Below are positions 16,258-25,415 of a stretch of DNA of 56,921 nt, one piece after another. The notes beneath the pieces were generated by a model that searched no databases, was not told the DNA's origin, and saw only the letters and a program-made list of their open reading frames with translations. Source of the stretch: Gammaproteobacteria bacterium (GTDB lineage Bacteria > Pseudomonadota > Gammaproteobacteria > Steroidobacterales > GCA-2729495); NCBI GenBank assembly GCA_023383705.1, contig JAHDYM010000011.1, forward strand, positions 1-56,921, in the 5' to 3' direction. Each line of letters starts with the position of its first letter. Positions within the stretch are counted from its first letter, which is position 1. A program made the position numbers and the translations under genes.

Positions 16258-17139
16258 ATGTCGGTGTCAGTCACGAGTCTGCCGGCCGGTGAAGTTGTGG
16301 TTCGGCCCCTGACAGGGGCGCTTGGGTGCGAGATTTCAGGTGTTGATCTTGCGCATCTGAGCGACGCGGCTTTTGCGGACATTTACCAGGCGTTTCTCAA
16401 TTATTCCGCAGTGATGTTCCACGATCAGGAACTGACGCAGGAACAGTTCGCCGCATTTGGCCGGCGCTTTGCAAGACTTGAAGATGAGCCTTTTCTTCCC
16501 CATCGCGCCGATGTGCCAGGGGTTTTCTACCTGCGTGGCGCGCCACGCGATGGCAAAAGTCTCTCGACACAGAATCTTGGCTGGCATGCCGATCACACCT
16601 ATCAGAAAAATCCCAGCATGGGTGCGATGTTGTACGCGCGGGATGTGCCTGAAGCTGGCGGCGATACGCTGTTTGCCAGCAACTATCTTTCCTACGAGGC
16701 GTTGTCACCAGCCATGCAGGTGTTTCTGGAAGACAAAATCGCCATCCATGATGTCCTCCAGTATGGTCTGAAATCCGGCCACTATTCGACGGCAACGCCC
16801 AAAGCCATCGAGGTGTTGCTGAAGATGCGGCAAGGCTTTCCACAGATGCCCCACCCCCTGGTCTGCAAGCATCCGGAGACGGGCCGCAAGATGCTCTATC
16901 TCAATCAGGCGTGGACCGTGGCAATCCAGGGTCTTGCGCCGGATGAAAGCCAGGCGATCCTGGATATGTTGAAGCGGCATTCGGTCAAGGACATCTTCTG
17001 TTGCCGGTTCCGCTATCGCAATAATTCACTGATGCTGTGGGATAACCGCGCAGTTCAACACAGTCCGAACTCGGACTATACGGGGCAGCGATTGATGTGG
17101 CGGGTAGCGCTGCATAGTGACTGGGTCCCGGGAACCTGA
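16258..17139 (+). CDS. TauD/TfdA family Fe(II)/2-oxoglutarate dioxygenase
   Basis: A 293-residue non-haem iron dioxygenase. The iron-binding triad is visible: His110 and Asp112 in GWHADHTY and His267 in NRAVQHSPN, with Arg281 after it as likely 2-oxoglutarate ligand (RLMWRVAL). The N-terminal VRPLTGALGCEISGVDL is the family start. Such enzymes hydroxylate taurine, 2,4-D, sulfate esters, quaternary amines and many other substrates, so the substrate is open. It uses 2-oxoglutarate, the probable substrate of the korAB enzyme in the same regulon. The start ATG has an AAGGGA site upstream and operator 1 controls it. It probably heads an operon with the ABC exporter and MATE genes. Confidence 0.92.
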   Translation: MSVSVTSLPAGEVVVRPLTGALGCEISGVDLAHLSDAAFADIYQAFLNYSAVMFHDQELTQEQFAAFGRRFARLEDEPFLPHRADVPGVFYLRGAPRDGKSLSTQNLGWHADHTYQKNPSMGAMLYARDVPEAGGDTLFASNYLSYEALSPAMQVFLEDKIAIHDVLQYGLKSGHYSTATPKAIEVLLKMRQGFPQMPHPLVCKHPETGRKMLYLNQAWTVAIQGLAPDESQAILDMLKRHSVKDIFCCRFRYRNNSLMLWDNRAVQHSPNSDYTGQRLMWRVALHSDWVPGT

Positions 17140-17189
17140 ATCACGCTGCAGTTGATCAGGGAGCGCCACAGTCGTATCTGGAGTCCGGA

Positions 17190-17891
17190 ATGCTGGAAGC
17201 TATCGATCTAAGGAAGAGCTACGGAGACCATGCAGCGCTAGAGGGGCTGAATCTCAAGGTTAAAGCTGGTGACATCTATTGTCTGCTCGGTGCCAATGGT
17301 GCCGGCAAAACAACCACCATCAACCTCTTCCTGAATTTTATTGAGCCGACATCAGGTACCGCCATGGTCAATGGCATCGATGTCACGCAAAGTCCGCTGG
17401 AAACCAAGCGCTATCTCGCTTACATCCCCGAACAGGTGATGCTCTATGGCAACCTCACGGGCATTGAAAACCTGGAGTACTTCGCGCGACTTGGTGGTCA
17501 CGCCGAATACTCAGCCGCAGACTACCAGTCGTTTCTGGACCGGGTCGGTTTGCAGGCGAATGCTGCGCATCTTCGGGTGCGTACCTACTCGAAAGGCATG
17601 CGTCAGAAAGTCGGCGTGGCGATAGCGCTCGCCAAGCAGGCGAAAGCGCTGCTCCTCGATGAGCCAACTTCCGGTCTGGATCCGAAGGCCAGTAACGAGT
17701 TTTCTGCATTGCTTCTGCAACTCCGCAATGACGGCGCCGCCATCCTGATGGCGACGCATGACTTGTTCCGCGCCAAGGAGACCGGGAACCGTATCGGCAT
17801 CATGAAGTCCGGGCGACTGGTGCAGGAGCTTTCGACGGACGAGGTGTCGCATGCGGATGTCGAGCGGATCTACCTTGAGCACATGCACTAG
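17190..17891 (+). CDS. ABC transporter ATP-binding protein (ABC-2 exporter)
   Basis: A 233-residue ATPase with Walker A GANGAGKTT near residue 36, signature YSKGMRQKVGVAIALAK near 135, Walker B ALLLDEPTSGLDPKA near 155 and the switch His in MATHDLFRAKETGNRI. The signature YSKGM is that of ABC-2 type exporters (NatA/CcmA-like). It pairs with the two permease genes that follow and lies 50 bp after the dioxygenase gene. Confidence 0.93.
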   Translation: MLEAIDLRKSYGDHAALEGLNLKVKAGDIYCLLGANGAGKTTTINLFLNFIEPTSGTAMVNGIDVTQSPLETKRYLAYIPEQVMLYGNLTGIENLEYFARLGGHAEYSAADYQSFLDRVGLQANAAHLRVRTYSKGMRQKVGVAIALAKQAKALLLDEPTSGLDPKASNEFSALLLQLRNDGAAILMATHDLFRAKETGNRIGIMKSGRLVQELSTDEVSHADVERIYLEHMH

Positions 17892-17939
17892 GGAAAGTGG
17901 TGAGTCGCTGATGGTATTTCGCGATGTGAGGCAGCGCCC

Positions 17940-19382
17940 ATGATCCGGATCATCGCCCGCAAGGAATTTACCGAGATCGTCCGCGACGGTCGCTTCATGT
18001 GGACCGCTGCGCTAATGGTGCTGTTGTTGCTGACTGCCATGCTGGCAGGCTGGCAGCGACACAGCAGTTACATGGCAACCCAGGCCGCTGCCCAGGGTGC
18101 GACCAATACCCAGTGGTTGAAACAGGGCGACAAGAACCCCCATACCGCCGCCCACTATGGCAACTATGCGTTCAAGCCACTCGGGCCACTGGCCTTTTTC
18201 GACAATGGCGTTACCAACTACACCGGAACAACGGTGTTCATGGAGGCGCACAAGCAGAATTTCGCCATCGCCAGTCCAGCTGCGGATACCAGCGCGATCG
18301 GCCGCTTCGGCGAATTGAATGGCGCCATGATCCTGCAGGTACTCATGCCGCTACTCGTTATCTTTCTTGGTTTTACGGCGTTTGCCGGCGAACGCGAAAG
18401 CGGCACGATTCGCCAGGTGATGAGTATGGGCATCAGTCGTCTGTCCCTCCTGTGGGGCAAGGCATTGGGGCTGGGCTCGGCAGTGCTCATGGTGGTGCTG
18501 CCCTGCGTGATCATCGGGGCGGTCTTTATAGCCATGACCGATCTGCCCATGGTTGGCGAAGGCCTCGCGACCCGTATCGCACTCCTGACCGTCGCCTATC
18601 TCGCCTATGCCGGAATTTTCCTGTTCCTGACTCTTGCGGTATCGGCCTGGTCACGCAGTCCGCGTACAGCATTGATGGTGCTGGTTGGCTTCTGGGCCTT
18701 TACGGCTTTCATCATGCCGAAGACAGCGGCGGAGATCTCCAAGGCGGTGTATCCGAGCCCGCCTTACGGCAGCTTCATGGCGGACATGAAGGCCCACCGG
18801 GCGCGTGGCTTTGATGGCACACCACCGTGGGCGGAGCTTGGGAAATTCCAGGGCCAGATGATGCGCGAATACCGTGTCAGCGATGTAAAGGACCTGCCGT
18901 TCTACTGGACGGCGGTGCGGATGCAACGGCTTGAAGAACTCGACCAGCGCGTTTTTGACCAGCACTTTGGTGCGGTTACTGCAGCCTATGCCGGGCAACG
19001 CCGGTTCCAGGACCGGCTCGGCCTGCTTGCGCCGACCTTGCCGCTGCGTTCCATCTCGATGGGCCTGGCCGGTACAGATCTGATCCAGCAGCAGAAGTTT
19101 CAGGACGATGCCGAGTCGTTCCGTGAGGCCATGGTGGAGAAAATGAATGGCTACCTGTCGAGGGCGGCGGTTAGCCTGAACGGGGTTAGCAGTGCGAGCA
19201 ACTACCTGGTCGCCAATGAGGACGTGTTTGCGATCGTCCCGCCTTTCCGTTATCAGCCGCCCGCACTTGCCACCACGCTTGCCGAGCACTGGATGAATTT
19301 TGCCGTACTGGCATTCTGGCTCGTTGCTGCAATTCTGCTGGCGTTGCTCGGCGTTAAAGGCATGGCCTTGGAGAGAGACTGA
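17940..19382 (+). CDS. ABC-2 type transporter permease with DUF3526 region, subunit 1
   Basis: A 480-residue membrane protein. Helix 1 (about residues 20-38) is followed by an extended extracytoplasmic domain, then a block of helices around residues 125-270 containing the GFTAFAGERESGTIRQVMSMGISR motif of ABC-2 permeases. A second large soluble domain (DUF3526-like, about 280-450) and a last helix complete it. The last bases overlap the next permease start (TGATG). Two large permeases of this architecture form a heterodimer in gliding-type or NosY-like exporters. Substrate unknown. Confidence 0.85.
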   Translation: MIRIIARKEFTEIVRDGRFMWTAALMVLLLLTAMLAGWQRHSSYMATQAAAQGATNTQWLKQGDKNPHTAAHYGNYAFKPLGPLAFFDNGVTNYTGTTVFMEAHKQNFAIASPAADTSAIGRFGELNGAMILQVLMPLLVIFLGFTAFAGERESGTIRQVMSMGISRLSLLWGKALGLGSAVLMVVLPCVIIGAVFIAMTDLPMVGEGLATRIALLTVAYLAYAGIFLFLTLAVSAWSRSPRTALMVLVGFWAFTAFIMPKTAAEISKAVYPSPPYGSFMADMKAHRARGFDGTPPWAELGKFQGQMMREYRVSDVKDLPFYWTAVRMQRLEELDQRVFDQHFGAVTAAYAGQRRFQDRLGLLAPTLPLRSISMGLAGTDLIQQQKFQDDAESFREAMVEKMNGYLSRAAVSLNGVSSASNYLVANEDVFAIVPPFRYQPPALATTLAEHWMNFAVLAFWLVAAILLALLGVKGMALERD

Positions 19383-20860
19383 TGTATCGCCTTATCGCCA
19401 TGCATGAGACCCGCGCCCTGGCCCGTACCTGGGCGCTTTGGGCAATTCTCGCGCTATTGGTCTTTGCGATTGCTTTTGCCGCCTGGTCCGGTGGCCGTTC
19501 CGTCAGTCGCCAGCTCAAGGGTGCCGGTGATGCAGCCAGCTACGAGGTTGGTCTGCGTGACCGGATGCGCCAGGAGACCGCTGAGTATGAGGCGAAGGTC
19601 AAAGCCACTGGCGGACCGTACGAGTTTGCCACGGTCCGGCATGCCCCTGGGCAAGGCCCTCCGCAGGGCACCAATGCCGGGGCGGTAGGCGCTGAGACAG
19701 CAGCCTACATTGCCTTGCCGCCGACGGGCCTCGCGGCTTTGTCCATCGGGCAGAGTGACATCCAGCTCGACTACCTGCCAATTACCATGGGCAAGTCGCT
19801 GGCCATGACTGCAAACGCCGAACTCGAGAATCCGGTAAACCTTCTGGCAGGATCTTTCGATGTTGCGTTTGTGGTGATCTTCCTGCTGCCGATTTTTATT
19901 CTTGCGATGACCTACGATCTCCTTTCCAGTGAGCGGGAGCGTGGCACGCTGGCAATGGTCCTTGCTCACCCGGTATCGCTGCGGAAGCTGATGGCATCAA
20001 AGCTGATGGCCCGGGCCGCAATCATCCTCTTGGTCGTGACCGGACTTGGGCTCGTGGCCGTACTTGCCGTCGGGAATTATCTGGAAACCCCTGAAACGTG
20101 GCTTCGTTTCGCGCTCTGGATCATTGTCACGCTTGTCTACAGCATGTTCTGGTTTGCGTTGGCGGTCCTGGTAAATATTTACGGGCAGAGTTCGTCCACC
20201 AACGGCACGATTCTGGCCGGCGCCTGGCTGATTCTGGTGGTAATAATTCCGACGCTGATCAGCCTGGTGGCGACGACCATTTACCCGGTACCGTCGCGTA
20301 TGGACCTGACCGTCGCCGCGCGTGAGGCGCAGACGGCGGCTGAGAAGAACATGGACAAGTCACTGAATGCCTTTTATGCCGAGCACCTGGAGTATGTGCC
20401 GGCAGGCGACCAGCGCGCCATGGACTTCATGACGCTTGGCCAGGCGAGTGCAAACACGATCGAAAAGGCGCTGTCGCCCTTGTATGCTGAATTTCAGGCC
20501 CGGCGTGGCCAGCAGCAAGGTCTCGTGCAGCGCTCCCAGTACCTGTCTCCGGCCGTGATGATGCAACTCGCGTTGAACGAGATTTCCGGCACCAGCAGCG
20601 AGCGCTATGAAGACTTTCTGCAGCAGGCTGCCAAATTCCGGACCGAGTGGAATGACTACTTCGCCGAACGGTTCCTCAGGCAGGATCCGCTGCGACCTGC
20701 CGACTACGACAGCTTTCCTGCGTTCCGCTACCAGCCAGAGCCATTCAGTGTTGTCCTGAAGCGGCTCGCTCCGTCGTTGTCGGGTCTGCTGATACTGTTG
20801 CTTGGTGTTGCGCTGGTCCCGCTACCCGGCATCCGGCGCTACCAGGTTGCGGCTCGCTAG
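19382..20860 (+). CDS. ABC-2 type transporter permease with DUF3526 region, subunit 2
   Basis: A 492-residue paralogue of the preceding permease. It has the same order: N-terminal helix (about 18-36), extracytoplasmic domain, helix block from about 155 to 305 with TYDLLSSERERGTLAMVLAHPVSLR, a long soluble insertion, and a C-terminal helix. Both carry the FPAFRYQP / PPFRYQP motif before the last helix, showing common origin. Translational coupling to subunit 1 by the overlapping stop/start supports a heteromeric exporter with the ATPase at 17190. Confidence 0.85.
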   Translation: MYRLIAMHETRALARTWALWAILALLVFAIAFAAWSGGRSVSRQLKGAGDAASYEVGLRDRMRQETAEYEAKVKATGGPYEFATVRHAPGQGPPQGTNAGAVGAETAAYIALPPTGLAALSIGQSDIQLDYLPITMGKSLAMTANAELENPVNLLAGSFDVAFVVIFLLPIFILAMTYDLLSSERERGTLAMVLAHPVSLRKLMASKLMARAAIILLVVTGLGLVAVLAVGNYLETPETWLRFALWIIVTLVYSMFWFALAVLVNIYGQSSSTNGTILAGAWLILVVIIPTLISLVATTIYPVPSRMDLTVAAREAQTAAEKNMDKSLNAFYAEHLEYVPAGDQRAMDFMTLGQASANTIEKALSPLYAEFQARRGQQQGLVQRSQYLSPAVMMQLALNEISGTSSERYEDFLQQAAKFRTEWNDYFAERFLRQDPLRPADYDSFPAFRYQPEPFSVVLKRLAPSLSGLLILLLGVALVPLPGIRRYQVAAR

Positions 20861-20897
20861 GGCATGACGCCAATTCGTCTCGCTGGCGTATTGCTGC

Positions 20898-22286
20898 GTG
20901 CCTGAAGTGCCCCCGGGCGTCCCAAGGCCATCTCACCCCGTGAAATCCGTTAATGCCGCTCCCAAGCTCCTGCGGGAGCCTGAAGGGAAGACCATACGAT
21001 CGCTGATGGTGCCGATGCTGCTGGGCATGATCGCGATGATTGTCTACAACCTTGCTGATATCTACTTTGTCAGCCGTCTCGGCACTTCCGCGCTGGCCGC
21101 CCTCAGCTTTACATTCCCGGTCGTGTTCCTGATTGGCGCTGTCACCGTCGGCTTCGGCCACGGAACGTCATCGGTATGCGCACGCCTGTATGGTGCACAG
21201 AAGATTGAGGACGTTGGACGCGTCACGATTCACGCAATCCTGCTTGCGCTCGTGACCTGTGCGGTTCTCATTACTGTCGGGTTGATGACCATTGATCCGC
21301 TTTTTAGGCTTTTAGGTGCCGATGAAACCACTCTCGCGATAATCAATCGCTATCTGAAAATCTATTACTTTGGCCTGATCTTCAACGTTGGCCCTCTGAT
21401 CGCAAACCCTGTGCTTCGTGCGGCGGGTGATGCGAGGACACCGGCCATGATCATGCTGTTGTCGGCCGGCCTGAACATCACCCTGGACCCGATACTTATT
21501 TTCGGACTGCTGGGGGCTCCTAGGATGGGCATGGAGGGTGCTGCGGCAGCGACCGTTATCGCCAACTTCGGGACCCTGGTCGCATCTGTCGCTGCAATCC
21601 GGTTACGCGGGAATATCGTCTTCCCCCGCTCATTGTCTTTGGATCTGCTGTTCGATTCCTGGCGCCGGATTCTGCAAGTAGGCATACCTGCAATGACCAG
21701 CGCTGCGGTGGCACCGGTGACAACAGCAATCATTACCTATCAGGTTGCCCGGTTCGGGCAGGCGTCAGTGGCGGGTTACGGAGTCGCATCGCGGATCGAA
21801 GGGATGGTTCTGCTTGTGCTGGTTGCCCTCGGTACAGCGGTGACACCGTTTGTCGGCCAGAATTTCGGTGCTGGAAGAATGGACAGGGTGGCGAAGGGCA
21901 TTAGCTGGTGCCAACGCTTTTCCGTTGCGTATGGCTTGTCGGTGGCGGTACTGCTGGCAGTCATCGCTCCGTATGTCGTAAGGCTTTTTACGGGCGATGA
22001 GGTGGCGATTTCCACCGCGCTCATGCATATGCGAATCGTACCGGCAAGCTATCTGGCGATCGGCTTTGCGCTGGCGGCCAGCAACTCGTTCAACGCAATC
22101 GGTAAGCCCATGCCGGGGATGATCATTTCCTTGACCAGGACGATCCTGGTCTATGCGCCGCTTGCCTGGCTGCTTTCCAGCGTGTTCGGACTGGTGGGTA
22201 TATTCGCAGCCGCCTGCGCCGCAAATGTGATCGCCGGTGCGGTCGGGCTCCTGTGGTACCGGGTCATCTTCGCTCAGCTCAAATAG
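20898..22286 (+). CDS. MATE family efflux transporter
   Basis: A 12-helix MATE exporter of about 460 residues, using proton or sodium gradients to expel organic cations or metabolites. The N-terminal half carries MVPMLLGMIAMIVYNLADIYFVSRLG near residue 37 and the second half repeats GIPAMTSAAVAPVTTAII and FVGQNFGAGRMDRV near 320. GTG 20898 opens the frame; GTG 20940 is an equally good start. It follows the ABC exporter by 38 bp, so the operon carries two export systems, which suggests that the pathway makes or imports a toxic compound. Confidence 0.88.
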   Translation: MPEVPPGVPRPSHPVKSVNAAPKLLREPEGKTIRSLMVPMLLGMIAMIVYNLADIYFVSRLGTSALAALSFTFPVVFLIGAVTVGFGHGTSSVCARLYGAQKIEDVGRVTIHAILLALVTCAVLITVGLMTIDPLFRLLGADETTLAIINRYLKIYYFGLIFNVGPLIANPVLRAAGDARTPAMIMLLSAGLNITLDPILIFGLLGAPRMGMEGAAAATVIANFGTLVASVAAIRLRGNIVFPRSLSLDLLFDSWRRILQVGIPAMTSAAVAPVTTAIITYQVARFGQASVAGYGVASRIEGMVLLVLVALGTAVTPFVGQNFGAGRMDRVAKGISWCQRFSVAYGLSVAVLLAVIAPYVVRLFTGDEVAISTALMHMRIVPASYLAIGFALAASNSFNAIGKPMPGMIISLTRTILVYAPLAWLLSSVFGLVGIFAAACAANVIAGAVGLLWYRVIFAQLK

Positions 22287-22366
22287 GTAGCGGTACCGTG
22301 AGCCGGCCCGCCGGGATAGTCCGGTTGTCCCCTGCATCGCGGCCCCATGTGGGCTTGACTTATATG

Positions 22367-22388
22367 GTCGTCATATTAACATGACAAC
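22367..22388. promoter_or_regulatory. GntR-regulon operator site 2
   Basis: Left half GTCGTCAT, spacer ATTAAC, right half ATGACAAC. It overlaps the first ATG of the korA frame (22381). A TTGACT hexamer lies just upstream (22355-22360), so a bound repressor would cover the -10/+1 region of that promoter. This also argues that translation starts at a later ATG. Confidence 0.8.
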
Positions 22389-24384
22389 CAATATTCCTCC
22401 CCCGCAGATGACAGAAGTCATGGCCACCCACCAGGCGTCACAGGAAAAGCCGGCAAAACCTCGCCAGTTCAGGGAAATGGACCATGCGGTCGTCCGGTTT
22501 GCCGGCGATTCAGGCGACGGTATCCAGCTGACGGGTTCGCTGTTTACGCATGATTCGGCGGTTCTGGGTCACGACGTGAGTACCTTGCCTGAGTATCCGG
22601 CTGAGATCCGGGCGCCGGCCGGAACGCGAGCCGGGGTCAGCAGCTTTCAGCTGAACTTCAGCTCAGCCGAGATACATACCCCGGGCGACCGTCCCCACAT
22701 GCTGCTTGCCCTGAATCCTGCCGCGCTTGCGGTTCATCTGCCTGATCTCATGCCAGGCGGAACGATCGTTCTCGACGACGATACCTTTGATACGGCGGGT
22801 CTTGGCAAGGCCGGCTTCACGGGCACAGATCCCCGCGAAGACGGCACGCTTGCCGGATATCAGGTCTACCGGGTTCCTATCACCACGCTTACCCTTGAAG
22901 CTGTGCGGTCGCTGGGGCTGGACAAGAAGCAGGCGTCCCTGTGCAAGAACATGTTCATGCTTGGGCTGGTCGCATGGATCTATGATCGATCTGTGACTGC
23001 GGTAGAGAAGCAGATTGATTCGCTACTGGAGCGCAAGACTACCCAGCCTGCCACGTTCGATAAGTACAGGGAGCAGGCCAGAGCGAACAAACTGGCGTTC
23101 CGGGCAGGCTACAACTATGCCGATACCGTCGAGGTATTTGTCTGCAGGTATACCGTCGGCAAGGCGAAGCTTCCGCCTGGAACCTACCGGCGGGTCACCG
23201 GCAATGAAGCGACAGCCCTGGGGTTTCTGGCGGCTTCTGTCCTCAGCCAGAGATCACTCCTCTATGCCTCCTATCCGATTACGCCGGCCAGCGACATTCT
23301 TCATGAGCTGTCCAAGTACCGTCATTTCGGCGTGCGAACAGTCCAGGCAGAAGATGAAATCGCTGCCATCGCGATGGCAATTGGCGCTGCGTATGGCGGG
23401 TGCCTCGGGTTAACAGGCACCAGCGGACCTGGCGTTGCGCTAAAAACTGAAGCTGTAGGCCTGGCGGTAATGGCTGAGCTGCCGGTGGTTATTGTAAATG
23501 TGCAACGAGGCGGGCCTTCTACAGGGCTACCGACCAAGACTGAACAATCAGACTTGCTGCAGGCAATCTACGGCCGGAACGGCGAGTGTCCTGTGGTAGT
23601 TCTTGCTGCGCACAGTCCGGCGCACTGCTTTGAAATGGCAATAGAGGCGTTTCGTATCGCCATACGCTACATGACCCCGGTATTTCTGCTGAGCGATGGG
23701 TCGATCGCGAACGGTACGGAGCCCTGGCGCACGCCCAAAGAATCCGAACTGCCCCGCCTCGATTTGCCGCAAGGTGTGCCTGCTGGTGATTATCAGGTCT
23801 ATGCCCGTGATCCGGAGACACTGGCCAGGCAATGGGTAGCGCCGGGTACGCCCGGTCTGGAGCATTGCCTTGGTGGTCTTGAAAAACAGGATGTCAGCGG
23901 CAAGGTCAGCCACGACTCGGCGAACCATCAGCGTATGGTGGAATTGAGAATCAAAAAGATCCAGGGCATCGCCAGGGACATGCCGGAGTTGACTGTCTTC
24001 GGTCGTGCCGAGGGCGATCTGCTGGTGCTCGGTTGGGGCGGTACCTTCGGCGCAATTCACCACGCGGTAGAGCGTGCGCAGCAGTTGGGGCTCTCCGTTG
24101 CGGCTGCGCAACTGGACTATCTGAATCCCTTTCCTGCAAACCTTGGCAGTGTTCTGCGCAGCTATCGCCAGGTCCTTATTCCAGAGCTGAATGCGGGCCA
24201 GTTGCGAATGCTGATTCGTGCCCAATTCCTGGTCGATGCCGCAGGCCTGAACAAGATCACCGGGCAGCCCTTCAGGACAAGTGAAATCGAGCTTGAAATT
24301 CTCCGGCTACTCGGGGTTCAGAACGTCGGCCGTGAGGATCCCCTGTCGCCAGGCAAAGGTGTTCACGGGACGATGGACTCATGA
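22381..24384 (+). CDS. korA: 2-oxoacid:ferredoxin oxidoreductase, fused gamma-alpha subunit (KorA)
   Basis: A 667-residue (or slightly shorter) subunit that with KorB oxidatively decarboxylates a 2-oxoacid, probably 2-oxoglutarate, and reduces ferredoxin. The N-terminal gamma domain starts VVRFAGDSGDGIQLTG near residue 36; the alpha domain starts near 275 with SYPITPASDILHELS, followed by EDEIAAIAMAIGAAYGG, TGTSGPGVALKTEA and VNVQRGGPSTGLPTKTEQSD. The C-terminal transketolase-like domain has the LNPFP motif near 585. The first ATG (22381) lies inside operator 2; ATG 22408 or 22420 may be the true start. The stop overlaps korB (ATGA). Confidence 0.92.
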   Translation: MTTNIPPPQMTEVMATHQASQEKPAKPRQFREMDHAVVRFAGDSGDGIQLTGSLFTHDSAVLGHDVSTLPEYPAEIRAPAGTRAGVSSFQLNFSSAEIHTPGDRPHMLLALNPAALAVHLPDLMPGGTIVLDDDTFDTAGLGKAGFTGTDPREDGTLAGYQVYRVPITTLTLEAVRSLGLDKKQASLCKNMFMLGLVAWIYDRSVTAVEKQIDSLLERKTTQPATFDKYREQARANKLAFRAGYNYADTVEVFVCRYTVGKAKLPPGTYRRVTGNEATALGFLAASVLSQRSLLYASYPITPASDILHELSKYRHFGVRTVQAEDEIAAIAMAIGAAYGGCLGLTGTSGPGVALKTEAVGLAVMAELPVVIVNVQRGGPSTGLPTKTEQSDLLQAIYGRNGECPVVVLAAHSPAHCFEMAIEAFRIAIRYMTPVFLLSDGSIANGTEPWRTPKESELPRLDLPQGVPAGDYQVYARDPETLARQWVAPGTPGLEHCLGGLEKQDVSGKVSHDSANHQRMVELRIKKIQGIARDMPELTVFGRAEGDLLVLGWGGTFGAIHHAVERAQQLGLSVAAAQLDYLNPFPANLGSVLRSYRQVLIPELNAGQLRMLIRAQFLVDAAGLNKITGQPFRTSEIELEILRLLGVQNVGREDPLSPGKGVHGTMDS

Positions 24385-25415
24385 CAAGCCAGAAATACGA
24401 ACGGAAGGACTTTGTTGCCAAAGAGGAGGTGCGTTGGTGCCCCGGATGCGGCGACTATGCGGTGTTGTCGCAGGTGCAGAGGGTAATGCCGGAGATATGC
24501 GATCGATTGCAGCTTCGACGCGAAAACATTGTTTTTGTTTCGGGTATTGGCTGTTCCAGCCGCTTTCCGTACTACATGAATACCTACGGCTTTCACACGA
24601 TACATGGTCGTGCGCCTGCCATCGCCACCGGGTTGCAGCTCTGCCGGCCTGATTTGCTGGTGTGGGTAATCACCGGTGACGGAGACGGGCTGAGTATTGG
24701 CACCAATCACCTGGTGCACTGCCTTCGCCGCAACGTGAACGTAAAAATCCTGCTGTTCAATAATCGCATCTACGGTCTTACCAAGGGCCAGTTCTCGCCA
24801 ACTTCAGAAAAGGGCACAAGGACCAAGTCGAGTCCTATGGGGAGTATCGAGCAACCGATAAAGCCCCTGTCCATGGCGCTTGCATCCGAAGCGACATTCG
24901 TTGCCAGGGCAAGTGCTACGGATGCGAAGACCCTTCAGGACATCCTGTTGCGGGCGGCATGTCACCGGGGTTCAGCATTCGTTGAGATCCTACAGAATTG
25001 CAACGTCTTCAATGACGGTGCCTTCGACTCATTCGCTGCTACATCGGTGCGACAAGACCGGTCGCTCTATCTTCAGCATGGGCGCCCGATGATCTTTGGG
25101 GCCAACAGGGATCGCGCCATCCGTTTGCGTGCCGGCTTCCCGGAAATTGTCAGGCTTGATGAGTTTCCGGAAAAGGACCTTCTGGTGTTTAACGAGAGCG
25201 CTGCGCATCCGGGCCTGGCCTACATGCTGAGTGAGCTGGATGAGCAGGCTTTCCCCGTACCGATGGGGGTGTTCCGATGCGTTACCCGAAGCCCGTTCGG
25301 CGAGTTGCTCGATGAGCAGATTGAAACCGCGGTGGCGAAGCGTGGAGCAGGCAATCTGTTCGACTACATCAACTCCGGTGACACATGGAGGGTGACCGCG
25401 CCCCAGGGCAGCTAA
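24381..25415 (+). CDS. korB: 2-oxoacid:ferredoxin oxidoreductase beta subunit (KorB)
   Basis: The 344-residue thiamine-diphosphate subunit. It carries the cluster Cys motif WCPGCGDYAVL near residue 20, GIGCSSRFPYYM near 55, the ThDP/Mg motif GDGDGLSIGTNHLVHCLRR near 98-116, and NNRIYGLTKGQFSPTS near 125. It has a normal length for the short KorB family without a ferredoxin domain, so an external ferredoxin is needed; a 2[4Fe-4S] ferredoxin is encoded at 27848 in the same regulon. It overlaps the convergent gntR gene by 4 bp. Confidence 0.93.
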   Translation: MTSQKYERKDFVAKEEVRWCPGCGDYAVLSQVQRVMPEICDRLQLRRENIVFVSGIGCSSRFPYYMNTYGFHTIHGRAPAIATGLQLCRPDLLVWVITGDGDGLSIGTNHLVHCLRRNVNVKILLFNNRIYGLTKGQFSPTSEKGTRTKSSPMGSIEQPIKPLSMALASEATFVARASATDAKTLQDILLRAACHRGSAFVEILQNCNVFNDGAFDSFAATSVRQDRSLYLQHGRPMIFGANRDRAIRLRAGFPEIVRLDEFPEKDLLVFNESAAHPGLAYMLSELDEQAFPVPMGVFRCVTRSPFGELLDEQIETAVAKRGAGNLFDYINSGDTWRVTAPQGS

